DNA of 64,000 nucleotides from Cryptomeria japonica (GCF_030272615.1 NC_081409.1:21762260-21826259); one strand, 5' to 3'; counted from the first letter of the stretch, positions 34,630-47,095 are shown. Program-made: numbers and translations. The notes: a model not told the origin generated them from the letters alone.

Positions 34630-36926
34630 CTCAGGTAATGTAGTATGATCAAAATTGAAAAGATATCATTGTCATACTCATAAGAACTCATGTTTGCGGA
34701 CTCTTGAGCCTCTTTAGCTTCTCTCCTAGATTTTTGTAAACAGGTTTCAACCATGAACTAGGTATTGACCAAGATGTGTGAGACTAGATGAAAAATGGAA
34801 AGAGTATGGAAGACCAAGAGTTGGATGGAATGTAAATGAATCTGAAGTGTACTTGCAATCTCCCAAGTGTAAGACCAAGTATGTATGTAGTAGAGTAGGT
34901 GTGGCTTCCAAAGAGATGATAGTTTCTCTTGGTGAGGTAAGTTGACCTTGACTCTAAGTAAGACCAAATGAGACCCAAAGGTGATAGACCTTGATGAGGG
35001 ACCACTTAGCAAAGTGTTGTTGTATGTAGTGTGTTGACCAAGTATGATGAGGACAAGCAAGTAACCTTTTGACTCAAGTTTAGACAAATGTGTATGTAAT
35101 GTTAGATGTAAAGCAATGATGGACTTTGTGAGACCCAAGGACAGGTTGGATGCTAGATGAAAACCTGAGAGAGATAACCGAGGAAGCTCAATAAGTCTGA
35201 AACTGACTGTTCTTGTTTGTTGAATTATGAAAGTTTTCAATCCTAAACACAGACGTGCCTGTATACTTCACAGACGCGTTTCTGAGATGTTGCAATGTTG
35301 CTCAAAAGACACATACGCGTTTCTGCCCTTCACAGACACGGTTATATGACACAGACACGTTTCTGCAAAATTTGTGCAATTTTTCCAACCTGTGAAGTTG
35401 CTTATTGTGACCAAATCTGAATGTTTGTCTATTTTTCATGACAAGAGGACATAGTGTTGATGAGGACTCAAAATGTTTGCAAGTGTTTAGACTTCCCAAA
35501 ATGACTCAAAGACAAGTGTGTTGTTTGATGTAAAATTGTTTTGCATACACTTGAAGACACAAAAGACACAATGTTTTGATGTTTGGTCTTGAATGTTTGA
35601 ATGTTCAAAATAAGTCAAGCACAATTCTTATGACTGGCCAAGACAATAGTTGTTGATCCCACATGGAGTTTCCCCTGAGGCTACGCTATTTAGAGCGGAT
35701 ACTTAGATGCTTGACCCCACTGGATCCACCCTCGGCACTCACTTCTTGGGGCAGCCAAGCATCAGTCCCCACAAAAACTCCTCATGGCGAACTTTGTATC
35801 TCTACTAAGAACCGTATGTGTGTGGGTCGCTACCAGAGGTCCGACCTCCTGCCCCAACAACTAGAAGGATTTTGGCTTCTAAAACAAAAAGGTGCTAGTA
35901 AGGGCATCTGCTCGTGTGGCCATACATGCGGCACTTTTAGCTCTGTAAATATAGAAGGCTCCCAGCTGGTAGGGGTTATGCCCTACAAATGATCAAATAA
36001 ATTTGATCAAACGGGTTTATGGGGAGACATAGTGTCAGTATGAACTAATCAGCACACGTTATCCATAGTTTTCACCATGGATACAGTAATTTATAGTGGT
36101 TTGGAAGAAGATGGCTTTTCTTTTGCTACCACTTGGGTCGTTCTCTCCTCACTAGTAGTCCTAATGACCACACAGGGAGATAGGCCCTCTAAAGATTAAA
36201 CAAAAAAGAGCCTATTGCTCAAGACACAAAAGACAATAATTCAATTTTAGTGCACCAATTGAAGTGTTTGCTAGTCTATGAAAACAAGGCACACAATAAA
36301 AGATTAAAAAAAAACCCTTGCCAAGGTCCTGCAACAAAGATCTATTAGTAGTTTGGATTGTTTCAAATAATCGCCCCTTCCTGCAAGCACACAAGTTAGG
36401 TAAATTTTAGATCCAAAAGACTTTGTGAAAATAGGGGCCTTCAACAAAATGATTTTGCTTCCAAGACAAACTATACCACTTTTGTTAGCTAGATCTAAAA
36501 ATGTTATCTCAAAATAAACTAGATTTGAAATCCGAATGACGAAAAACTGAATCAATGAAACAAAAAATGCAACAACCGAACACAAACGCTGTTGTTACAG
36601 ACACAGACGCTACCCAAACACACAGACGTGCCTAGATCTGACATAGACACGGCTCCCAAATGCAGACGTGTTTTCCTAATGCAGACGTGCCTGAAGACCT
36701 CATAGATGCGACTATGGAATAAAAACGTGTTTCCTGAAATCTGCAAAAAAAATAAAATATTGTTGAATACGCAGAACGGTTCCAGATGTCACAGATGCGG
36801 CAAAAAATAAAAAAACGCGATCTGAAAGTGCGCAGACGCGAAATATCAAAATGTTTCAGAAATGTCAGATCTACAACCTCAAAACAAAATCTGCAACAAA
36901 AGATGTTAAATGCAAAAGGGACAAGA
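34630..36926 (-). other. E5 untranslated leader
   Basis: About 2.3 kb between primer site and gag with no supported ORF on either strand. It contains cacagacgcg-type repeats at about 35,250-35,375 (five units) and 36,595-36,850 (about eleven). A leader this long is common in Tat-like Gypsy elements. Confidence 0.65.
36595..36850 (-). repeat. Degenerate CACAGACGCG repeats in E5 leader
   Basis: About eleven imperfect units with the core cacagacg(t/c)g on the plus strand, equal to cgcgtctgtg on the minus strand. It is the same motif as 25,427-25,690 but inverted. Confidence 0.65.
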
Positions 36927-36944
36927 GTCCCACCGGGCATGCCA
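36927..36944 (-). other. E5 primer-binding-site candidate
   Basis: On the minus strand TGGCATGCCCGGTGGGAC lies three bases inside the 5' LTR boundary. It differs from the E4 candidate at one position. Confidence 0.7.
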
Positions 36945-36947
36945 AAA

Positions 36948-37733
36948 TATATACGGTGAAAATGGATAAACAATAATGTTGAAAGACTAAATGAATTAAA
37001 CCACAAAACCCTAGCCTAACAACAACAAAGATCCACCATAACATATGAAGATTACCTAAGACAATGCAAATCAAATGAAATCACAAAGATTATACCATCA
37101 CATATCCTATAGGGTTTGGATCTCCCTTCTTCCTATCTCCATTGATCTTGCTTGATATATTTGCTCTCAGATTTTATATGTGCACAAGAGCTCAACAAAG
37201 AACGGAAATGTGGTTGCAAGTAGGATCGCATATTAAAGTGCAAAAGCGTAGTGTAGTCGAGTGTGCAATTGAGTTAGGGTTTGATAATGAAGCAAGCATC
37301 TCTTTATATAGAAGACACTATATGAAATGGAGGGATAAGATTGAGAGGTGTAAAAGATAAATGGTCGGCTATGATTAGAGGGTAGGTAGAGGAAATAATA
37401 AAATAATGAGAGGGTAGGTAGTGTATGAATTAAGAGATGAATGACATGTGTCATGGGTAGAAAAGGATAATGAATTAATTAAATAAATAAATATTTGTTT
37501 AATTAATAGTAGAAGTGGGATCAATTAAATAAATAAGATATTTATTTAATTTAGGAAAATGGGTAATTTAAATAAATAAATGTATTTATTTAAATAAGAA
37601 ATAAGGCTAGAAGAGGATAAATGAATTAATTAAATAAATAAAGATTTATTTAATTAATAGAAGAATTAGGCTAAAATAATTTAATAAATAAAGATATTTA
37701 TTTAATTAGACATGACAATTTTAGGTGTCTACA
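36948..37733 (-). repeat. E5 5' LTR (786 bp)
   Basis: It is identical in length to 24,131-24,916 and about 97% similar by eye. Minus-strand start is TGTAGACACC; the other end reads CCGTATATA where the left copy has CTGTATACA. Confidence 0.96.
37312..37320 (-). promoter_or_regulatory. Candidate TATA box of E5 5' LTR
   Basis: TATATAAAG on the minus strand, with TATATAAG at the same place in the other LTR (24,486-24,493). It follows the AT palindromes in the direction of transcription. The start site cannot be fixed from sequence alone. Confidence 0.5.
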
Positions 37734-38400
37734 GACGGTTTGATAGAAGCAAAGGTTGGTCAACCCAAAAATTGAGTCTCTCATGGCTCAGGAGCTGAAG
37801 AAGTTGATCAAATCAAGGATTGTTTACCCCATAAAACATAGCACATGGGTATCAAATCTAGTGCCTGTAAGAAAAAAGAATGGAGATATCTGGCTCTGTG
37901 TAGATTTCCGAGATCTGAATCAAGCGTCTCTCAAAGACCACTACCCTTTGCCATCAATGGAGCAATTACTGAGCACAGTGGCGGGGTCGGAAATATTTTC
38001 AATGCTCGACGGTTTCTTGGGGTACAACCAGGTACTAATAAAACCCAAAGACCAACATAAGACAATGTTCACCACCAAATGGGGAACGTTCGCATACCAG
38101 AAGATGCCTTTCGGGTTGTCAAATGTTGGAGCAACTTTCTAAAGGGCCATGGATTTGGCTTTCAAAGAACTCATTAACATGATCATTTTGATATACTTAG
38201 ATGACCTAATTGTATTTTCCAAACACTGAGAGGATCATTTTGATCATCTCGAGCTAGTGTTCCAAAAATTTCTTGAATTTGGGATTTCCCTAAACCCAAA
38301 GAAGTGCATCTTTGGTGTCCCTCAAGGCAAGTTACTTGGGCATATAGTATCAAAAGAAAGGTGTTTCCATTGACCTAGACAAAGTCAAAGCCATAAAAGA
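37734..38400 (+). pseudogene. pol: E4 reverse transcriptase
   Basis: RT resumes right after E5. The open block has VYPIKHSTWVSNLVPVRKKNG, CVDFRDLNQASLKDHYPLP, MLDGFLGYNQV and MPFGLSNVGATF. Beyond a TAA (CAA expected) come YLDD at 38,194-38,205 and LNPKKCIFGV. A TGA near 38,227 and a frameshift near 38,355 follow. The YLDD polymerase site is intact; the enzyme cannot be made whole. Confidence 0.92.
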
Positions 38401-39040
38401 CCTCCCCCTTCCAGTCAACAAAAAGGGAGTCCAGTCTTTTTTAGGCAAAGTCAACTTTGTTAGTCATTTCATTTTGGACTTTGCCAGAATTATAAGACCC
38501 ATCACCCTAATGCTAAAAAAGGATATACATTTCAAATGGACCCCTGAAGCCAAAAAGGCCTTTGATAAAATCAAAAATGTTATATGTTCAGCCCCTATGT
38601 TGTCCAACCCAAATATGTAAAAGGACTTCATAATATATGTTTTCTCTGGCCAGTATAGCATCGCCATGGTTCTAACCCAGAAAGATGTCAAAAAAGGTGG
38701 TGAACATCTCGTAGCTTTCCATTCAAAGACCCTTAAAGAGTATGAGGCCAAATACAACTTTGTTGAAAAATAGGCCTTAGCCATAGTGAAAGGACTGAAG
38801 AAGTTCAGGCATTTCATCGCCTGTAATAAAACTACGATGTGTGTAGCTCATCTTGTGATGCGGGAGTACATTATGGAGGGTGACATCATTGAAAAAGGGC
38901 AAATTGGATCACCAAGATCCTGGAATATGATTTCGACGTCAAACCAACAAAGCTCGTTCACGGGAGGGGCCTTTGCGAATATATAGTTCAGCGATGCGAA
39001 CCCCGTGGAGATGAAATGACTGTGGAGGAGGCTATTATGT
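38400..39040 (+). pseudogene. pol: E4 RNase H downstream of RT
   Basis: The shifted frame gives VQSFLGKVNFVSHFI, FKWTPEAKKAFDKIK and KDFIIYVFSGQYSIAMVL, then FHSKTLKEYEAKYNFVEK and KKFRHFI, the standard Gypsy RNase H region. It contains stops near 38,620 and 38,770. E4 therefore has RNase H-like modules on both sides of RT. Confidence 0.8.
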
Positions 39041-39059
39041 TTTCACTTGAGGCTCCACA

Positions 39060-40311
39060 AGCTTGCTAGATCGAGGCCAGGCAGCAATTCATGAAGACTG
39101 GGATTTTTCCTGAGGATCTCCCTCCTGAAAAGAGAAGGTTTTACAGGCTCCAAAATAGTGGCTTCCATTTGATAGATGGAGAACTCTTCAAGAGAATTTT
39201 GACGGAATCCTGCTCCGATATGTAGGTCAAAGCCAAGCAGATAAAATCCTACATGAATTCCACTATGGCTCCTCGAGAGGTCATTCCTCTGCACCTACAA
39301 GTGCTATCAAAATTACCCAAGCTAGATATTTTTGGCCTTCTATGTTCAAGGACACGCACAATTTGGTAAAGAAATGCAAAGAGTGCCAGTATTATACTGG
39401 CATGAGTAAAAGAGTTGCAATGCCCCTCAGGCCTGTGTTAGTAGAAGAGCCTTTCACCCAGTGGGGTCTCAATTTCATCAGAATGATCAACCTCCCCATT
39501 TCGGCCGAACACAAGTGGATCATGACCGCCACCAATTATTTCACCAGATGGTGTGAAACTGTTCCTTTGAGGAATTCATCAGAAAGTGAAGTGATGGCTT
39601 TCTTAGAAGACCTGGCATGCCGATACGATTCTCCCAAAACCATCATATCAGACAATGTGCATGCATTCATCGGCTCGCGAATTACCCAATTCACCCTCGA
39701 CAGAGGTATCTATCTTAAAACCTCTTCTAATTACTATCCTTGGGGGAATGGACTTGCTAAGTCCACTAACAAGAACTTGATCAGACTTATTAAAAGAATA
39801 GGTTCTGAATATAAGAGGGAGTGGCACCATCATTTGAGAAGCACGTTATGGGCAGACCGCATAACACCTAAACAAATCTTAAAAAATTCCCCATATAAGC
39901 TGGTATATGGAAAAGATGCACTTTTCCCCATGTCTCTAGAGATCCCAGCCCTGCAGCTACTGAAGTCCATGGAGGTGGCAGAGAACGGCCCTATGGCCGT
40001 GAGATTGGCAAAGATTATGGAGCTAGAAGAGGCAAGGGATATTTGCGGCTCTCCAAGATAGGCAGGAAACCATCAAAAGGTGGTTTGACAGCAAAAAGAG
40101 CTCCAATCCGATTTTTAGCCCTGGGGACCTTGTGTTGAAATACAATGAAAGGGCGGTGAAGCCCGACCAGCACGCCAAGTTCGATTGCCTGTGGGAAGGG
40201 CCTTTCCGCATTCTAAATTGCAAAGGTTTCAATGCATTCAAACTCAAAGACATGAATGGAGACCCCCTCTGGATTCTGGTTAATGGTTTCCACCTCAAGC
40301 CATTTTACTAA
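39060..40311 (+). pseudogene. pol: E4 integrase
   Basis: The zinc finger (EFHYGSSRGHSS, then CKECQYYTG) spans a frameshift near 39,330. In the open block 39,342-40,061 the core reads GLNFIRM, SDNVHAF and GNGLAKSTNK. Two of the three catalytic acids are changed (Asp to Asn, Glu to Lys), both G to A type; the middle Asp remains. The C-terminal part (FSPGDLVLKYNERAV, LWEGPFRIL) is in another frame and ends at TAA 40,309. Confidence 0.9.
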
Positions 40312-40585
40312 GCCTTCTCTTCTCGTTTAGTGTATATATTGTATATATTATGAATAGTTATTTTGAGTGCCTAATTTATTTCATTTATTCCCCATGCTAG
40401 TGCCAAAGTGAAAGAATTTTTAAAGAATGCCAAGGTTAAGCAAAGAAAAAGAAAGTTTGTTATATTAAACATTTTGGTATTTTTGCTACAATTAGAAAGC
40501 AGGCTCTTGGCCCCCCTTTTTACAAAGCTACGAAGCAAAATTCAAGTAGTGGTGGATCATCACTGGTTCATTGATCTTCCATGTC

Positions 40586-41395
40586 CTAGTCTTCATCCAT
40601 GAAGAGGTTTGAGTCCTCGCCATCATTAAAAGAGTCCTCTCCTTTCGACCACTCAGGGTCGGAATCGTTTCTAGGCTCCCCAGGCAGAAAAACAACCAAG
40701 TTCGACAGTTCATGTAGTGTCAGAACTCGAGGGAAGATATAGTCCCTAAATTTAGTATACCATTTGGTATTGTCAGGGATGGGGACTATCAGATTAACAT
40801 GCAGAAGGAATTTTGCATCAAGCTCGACGCGATACCGATGTGAAGACAATGTCATTGTTTTCAACCCACCAACAAGTGGATGCCAAGCTACTTCCTCATT
40901 ATGAGTGACAAACCTTTCCAGGTTAGATGGTAGTGGGAGCCCTTAGAAAGGGACATGATATCCAATCACATCCTCCAGTCTGACCAAGTAGTCTGGGGAA
41001 AAGAGATCCCTGGTCAACTACGAAGCTAGCAGCCCCGACTGACCATAATCCAGCAGTGAAGCTATAAAACGCAAGCAGATATCTGTATTCACTCAGTACC
41101 AGTCCACATTATCAATAAATTCCTCCCCTCACACCCACTTAATGGCAAAAATCATAAGAGGATTCTTTCTCCACGTCATCAACTACTATCTCCAATCAGA
41201 GATATTCCCTAAGAAAGCGACCTGCACTTTGCTACTGACAAACCTAACTGGAGTATCCATGGTTGTAGGAACTTCGTCGTTGAAGCTTAGGATGTACATA
41301 AGGAATGTCTGAAAAGACATATTTATAGAAATGTTGCAGCTAGAGATGATGAACATTTGAGGCACCAACCTTCCCAAACTCCAATGCTCCTGTCA
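40586..41395 (-). pseudogene. E4 antisense ORF of unknown function
   Basis: One minus-strand frame holds about 270 codons with six or so stops. The final open part (40,864-40,586) reads through HRYRVELDAKFLLHVNL, FRDYIFPRVLTLHELSN and an acidic tail DDGEDSNLF-like. I do not recognise the protein. It lies between integrase and the sense extra ORF. Tat-like Gypsy elements are known to carry extra ORFs, some antisense, in this region. It could still be a chance frame; the even stop spacing and acidic end argue mildly against that. Confidence 0.45.
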
Positions 41396-41842
41396 TGTTT
41401 CTATTAATTCACATCAAGTGAATGAGCCTGGATTCAAAGTTGGCAATGTCCTGCCAGGTACCTCGAAGGAGTCGATACAAGTGGATGCCACACGTATGTA
41501 CAGGTACATTGCGATTTAAATCTCAACCTCTGCAAGACTATCTCAACTTGCATAATCTTCACTGCTTGTCGATTCTCTCGATTAAAGAAAAGATTTATCT
41601 AGACATGATTTTTCCCTCAAAGCAGACTCGAGCAATGGCAAGTTAACTAAATGCAATTTTGGGAAGCAAGAATGATGGCACTCGTCCTCCTCAAGATTTT
41701 ATTATAACTGAAAAATGAGTTGGCACATGTATAGGCAAGTGCTTTCCATTAAACATTCATTTTTGCGAAAATCTAGGCGTGCAAGGCATTTAAGAGTGAA
41801 GTTACTCCCTCTTTTTCATTTCATCATCTTTTCATAGCCTAA

Positions 41843-44800
41843 GTGTTTTTCCCCCTCATATTGTTGAAAGATTTGACAGAAGGAAAGTTAGAGCCTACAA
41901 TGGAGATCAAAGCAACACCTTCAGGCTCCGCCCATGGAGTTTTTTATGTGGACATCTTCAGAGAACTCTCATATTATTCACATGCCATTCCCCCAAAGGT
42001 AGAGTATCTGAGAATGAAGATCAAGACCAAAACAACCACTTGAAATGCGTCCGCTATTCTGGACTCTTTGGAGAATGTTTTTGAGCCCAAGGTTCATAAG
42101 CAACCTAAAAGCCTCAGAGAGGCCACATGTAGCAGAATGCTCAATCATAGAGCAAAGCCTCAATCCATGGCAGTTCGTTTCTAGAATAGTGGCGCCCCCC
42201 AATTCATGGTTCCCATGGTCCCATATTTCCCTAAGCTCATAGCGGCCTGCACCGATGTTTTCGACCCCGCCACCTTCAATGACTCCCTCTTGAAGGTGGT
42301 GATATCTCCAGAGGCTGCTAAAGACATGATGTGCTGCCCTATTTTTGAAGGGACGAAGGTTTTCTCAGAAAGTTAAATGGAAGAATTTTGGGGCACTAAG
42401 AGAGACGCACTGACTTTCTATCAAAGTACACTCAACTGGAGTCTGTCTTTCAGACTTCCAAAGTTTCCCTGTCATATAGCGACCTGAGGTAGGAAGACCT
42501 TAAGGACATTTCTTCTACTCCTGCCTGGCTTTGCAGTTATGATAATGACCAGGATATTACAGCCGCAATGATGAGATTTCTCTTTAAGTGCAGGAAACAA
42601 AGGGAGTCATTTCATTTTGACTTCTCAATCACTATGACCAGGGCCATAGTTAAGCAATTATTAGAATTCCAACAGTTGTGGCACTTCAGGTTTTCTTCAA
42701 CTAGTTCATGCGGTTGGCTATTTGTGACAAGTCAGGAAATAGAATGTTGGTGTCCGCCTAGACACCCCTCTTGCTAGCCTCTTACGATACATATCAGTTT
42801 TCAGACTTCTTCTTGACTCCCATGCTCAAATATCTTGGTTCAATCCCCAATGAACCATTAGCCCGCTTCTCCCAGGTTCAGAAGAACTGGATGTAGAATG
42901 AGCGCCCCCCTTGCGACTGATTCATAGGTCATGACTTTTCCTTTGTCCGAGTGCATGGGTTCTCCAAAGAGCCTTTCCGTCTGCCTACCTATGTTACCAA
43001 GCGAACCCTATCTCTCAAAATCATGCGACAATTAGTGAGAATTGAAAGGGCTATTAGATCAAGAAAGCATGATACCTCCATCACTAAAGATCACAAGGCT
43101 ATTAGCCCAATCACTCTAGTACAGAGCAACATTGTAGAGGAGGTCTTGATGTCTACGATGGCACAACTCGGTCTGGTAGTTATTGATCACTCCTGGAGTT
43201 ATGACCCTAATGGTTGCCTCAACAATAGAAAGAATGTTGGAAAGCATGAACCTCAGAACTCATGGGAAGAGTGTACAAACCCCCGGGTTGATGACCTGAG
43301 TGTGTATGTGGGCCCTGATGATTTTCCTGTTTTAAGATGCCCCCCTGGTTGAGTTTTTATTCGCCCCTGCAAGGATTCAATCTTGCAAAGCCTATTCCCT
43401 GGGTGATGCTAGAAAGTATGAAAACTTTAGCCTAGCCTAGGAAAAAGAGGGAGGACTTTTGGGTCTACTGGCAAGAGGTGAGTCAGCCTAGAGCCAAAAT
43501 TGGAAATGCCCCTTTGCACAAGCGGTTCGAGCATGAATGGTATCAGTTGAATAAATCCGATGATGAGACAAGTGACAACTCCTCACACAAAGACTCATCC
43601 CCCGAGGTGGACCCGCGACAAAGGGTAGAGGTTATAAATGTTGAAGGGCAAGACCCAGAGCCTCAAATTCTATTTCCTTTAGATAGTTCAGCTCACAGGC
43701 CCCATTCCCAGATGAGTAAAAGGCGATCTGAGAAGCAGTCATGTGACTCCCCTCCAAAGAAAAGGCAACATTCTAGTGCAATAAGAGGAGTCCACCTTCT
43801 CAAATCCCATAGATGACCTCAGATCTTCAGCGGTCAATGCCTTCAACGAATAAGGTACATCCTCCTTTATCCTTGTCTCCTACGTAGTTGGTTTCTTCAG
43901 GTGTCTCCATCGCCACAATGCAAGCCCCAGTTCCTACTGCCCTCACCTTGGCCCCTGTTGGGACACCGGTTGAACCCCAAAATGTATTCCCGCAGGCCTC
44001 CATTCCTTTCTCAACCTCTACTTTTATCCCCGTAGCTTTTCCCACGCAAATGTCTGAAGCAACCTCTGTGTCACGTAGGCTAGGTTTTGGAAAGTCCCCT
44101 CCTCCAGTTATGGGAATGGCATCCACAAGACCTTTTCCGTCAGGACCTCCCCCCTTCATCCCATTATTTTCCCCATCTGCCCTGGCTCATCCCATGTAGA
44201 CTACTTTCGCTAGGCCTTTTTCATAGTTTCCCTTCGCGGTTCCCCCTAGCATAGCTTTTGCAGGTCAGGTTATTGACAACCCAAATGATTTCCAGCAACA
44301 AGTCGCTTATTCCAAGACTGCTCGCCTTGGTAAGACGGGAAAGCGAAAAGAAAAGGAAGGCGCCCGTCCAGCCCGTCCTCATCTACAGACTCATTTTAGT
44401 GAGGAGAAAGATTGTCTTTTCTTTGCAAATATTTTCCTCAAAGTTGACAAGCCAAAGTCTCAGATGAAACCAAACGACTACATATTACATGCTATCGGTG
44501 TTAGCCTTCAAAGTGCCATAGCCTCAGACAAGGTAGAAATGACGGAGGAAACCTCAAAAGCTGTATCTTCATATTTCATCAAAAAGAATCACCGTCTGGA
44601 AAAGATCCAAGTGGAAAATGCCAATCTCCGAGAATCCCTGACCCAACAAAGAAAAGAAGATAAGGCTCGAAGCTCAGAAATCAATCGCCTGCAAAGTCTG
44701 CTGGCCCAAACCAATTCAGAAAAAGGGAAGTTGCAGTCAGCCTTTAATAATGTAAGCTCTCAGTTGAAGGGCTAGGAGGCAATGAGAAATGTGACTCTGA

Positions 44801-45888
44801 AGGAGCTGCAAGAGAAGGACTCGGAGATTCAACAGTTAAAGGCGGCTTCTAGAGATGCTACTCAAGTGCAAGTGCAACTGGGTGAAGAGATTCACTTGAA
44901 GGAGGATTACGCCCAACAGCTAAGTGAGGCTCAAGTGTTGTTGTCCGAGGAAAAGATAAGGTTTGAGGAAGAGCTAAAAGCAAAAGAGGAATGCATCAGG
45001 CAATTTGAGAAGCGCCTTCTAGAGGTGGAGGCTCTCTCGCACCATGAACAAGATCGAGCATCACAGCTTCAGCAGACGATGCAAGATGGAAAGGCCAAAA
45101 TCCTCACCCTAGAGAATCAGATGATTATTGAACTAAACAAATGCAAGGAGCTACAACAAGAAGTGATGGCGAAAGGTGATGAAGTCTCGCAACTCTTGAG
45201 CATTCTGCCTCTGATGCAGGTGGCTCGAGACTTTTTGGCAATTCTAGTAGAATTGTATGTTTCACATTGGGAGAAAATTAAGCAATATGGCCCCTTACTT
45301 TAGCCTGTGCTAAGATTCATTCGAGAAGAACAATCCCTTTGTGTGGAAGCGGAAACTCTAGTAAATAGTTCAATGGTTGTTTTCACTCCCAAGATCCTTG
45401 TGGCTCAGGTTTTGATCCAAATGTTGTATGTAGCTCAAGATGATGAACTGAGAGAGAAGGGTATTATCGATCACAAGAAGCTGATCAAAAGGATGAATGT
45501 TTTCATCAATCACCAAATAAGGGTCATGCATGTATCGGTCGCACTGGAGCCATTACAAATCTTTGTCCCAGACATCAAGCAACGTATAGAAAGGTTTGTT
45601 TCGTTGGGCTTGCCTTCCCCTTTCTCTACTGATGGTTTTGTATTAGGGGTTGAACAGTTGTCAAATCAAATTGAATACCTTCAGCAAGATAGGTCTTTCA
45701 TCCAGAACCTGAGTGACCCTGCCTCAGCCGAGGACATAGAGCATCTTCTACATCCCCTTGCCCAACTCTACGCTCTTTTAATGTTGGTCCATGATGAACC
45801 CGTAGGCTTGTCATTCGGTGAGGTCGTCTGCTTGGATCAACACTATCATAATTTGGATGCACAAGCATTTCCTTCTGAGGAGGATTGA
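41843..45888 (+). pseudogene. E4 extra sense ORF downstream of integrase
   Basis: A long degenerate gene follows integrase. The N-terminal part (ATG at 41,900, open to about 42,490 apart from stops) and the middle (42,568-43,350: FLFKCRKQRESFHFDF, VVIDHSWSYDPNG) are in different frames. A low-complexity Pro/Ser part follows. From 43,888 to 45,888 one frame of 667 codons, broken by TAG stops at about 44,197, 44,224, 44,773 and 45,301, gives a long coiled coil (about 44,560-45,200) and a helical C-terminus. I do not recognise the protein. It is not gag, pol or an envelope-like gene. Confidence 0.65.
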
Positions 45889-46011
45889 TTGTCATTGCAA
45901 CAGGTCTCCGATCTGCTCCATCCTGTCTTAACATGAAGTCTGGTCTCCGAACTAGCAATTTTGGGTTCCTGTATTCTATAGGCAGAATTCCCCCTATTAG
46001 TCACCAAGAAA

Positions 46012-47090
46012 TGTTCACATTAAAACCCTTGGGGAAGGTTTGTGGCCAGAGTATCTTCTTTTCCCTCTCATCTTTCGAGTAGTGTGTGGCGTGCAGGATA
46101 GTTGTCAGCTCGGCGTTACCCCCAATGGTCCATATTTTGTGTTTAAGGATTGGAGTAACGCGATGATGACAAATGGAGAAGTTTTGTTGGCTAGGCCTTT
46201 TTGGGGGGCCCACCTTGTAGCACAAGCGAGAAAGGGACACCTAGCACCTTCATGCTGACGGATGTGTTTCTGTTTGAAGAGGTTTTTCAGAAGAGGTCTC
46301 CTTGCCTGCCACGTTTTCTTCTACGGTTAGCAAAATCTTTTCCGTTTGGCCCAGCATGAAGATCATCGCAGGCAAGAACCAAAGCCTTAGGCCGTTTTGC
46401 TGGGTGTGACCTCGCGGGGTGACACGACTTGGTTTTTTTGTTCAAGGGTGGTTATGCATGTTTGGCGTATTTTGGAGTTGTTAGCAGAGTCGCGAGCTCT
46501 ATTTATGCTTGTTTTTTCCCTGTTGTAGGGGTTCAGAACTTTTAAGAAAAACAATTAAGGATCTTAAATAATTTGAGTTGTTATAAATTTCTCAACAGGA
46601 AGGTAAATCAAGATTGTGCATGCGGCCTTTGTGATTACCCCTTTTGGATGCTTAAATAGGCTTTTTTGTGCATTTTCCTGTATTCTTGATGACTTTAGAG
46701 ATATCTATCTAATACTTTATCGATTAAACTATGTTCCACACTTGTTATCTGGTGGATGCATGATATATGTTTCTTTATGTTTTTCAGAGGAATCTTAATT
46801 GTATCTTAATTTCTATTTTGTTCGGGCATGTGGATTGTTGAATGGGCTTTAAAACCATGTGTTTCTTGGTTTTATATGTTATCTATTTTTTATGAAATAT
46901 TCTGGTGCATTGTCTCAATAGCATAGATCATTTTATTTTAAGTTTCCTTCTTTTCCCTTTTCCCAGACCCCCCAAGGAAGAGTCAGCTTCTCAATCCGTA
47001 GGTTATTCAGTGAATCCCGTGCAATAGGTCCCCCATCATTGAATTTCCCATAAGATTGTTTGTTTCCCAAAGTAAAATTTAGAGTCAACA
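46012..47090 (+). repeat. E4 3' LTR (1,079 bp)
   Basis: It starts TGTTCACATT and ends TCAACA, followed by the TSD gtatg and the rest of the E3 LTR. It is collinear with the 5' LTR. Confidence 0.94.
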
Positions 47091-47095
47091 GTATG

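Larger units (their letters stand above)
24131..37733 (-). mobile_element. E5: Gypsy LTR element lacking RT, carrying an antisense PMD gene
   Basis: Two 786-bp LTRs (24,131-24,916 and 36,948-37,733) flank gag, protease, G-patch and integrase on the minus strand. The primer site is beside the right LTR and the polypurine tract beside the left, so the element reads right to left. Flanking 5-mers gaggt and gacgg match at only 3 of 5 positions, but E4 RT coding sequence continues across the site. LTR difference is about 3% by eye (14 in 440 bp), making this the youngest layer. RT and most of RNase H are deleted. Confidence 0.95.
19676..47090 (+). mobile_element. E4: Gypsy LTR retrotransposon with extra ORFs, split by E5 and a TRIM
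   Basis: LTRs are 19,676-20,755 and 46,012-47,090, about 1,080 bp each. An exact TSD gtatg flanks the element (19,671-19,675, 47,091-47,095). The first LTR base is C where the 3' copy has T (canonical TG). The internal order is gag, protease, RNase H-like, RT, RNase H, integrase, an antisense ORF, then a long sense ORF. By eye the LTRs differ by about 12% in the first 265 bp. Without E5 and the TRIM the element is about 13.5 kb. Confidence 0.95.

Noticed and set aside
24126-37738. Perfect TSD for E5
   Set aside because: Flanking 5-mers gaggt and gacgg match at only 3 of 5 positions. The insertion is supported by the LTR pair and the continuous E4 coding sequence instead.
40586-40864. Envelope-like gene in E4
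   Set aside because: No signal peptide, membrane segment or furin-like site is visible in this frame or in the sense extra ORF.
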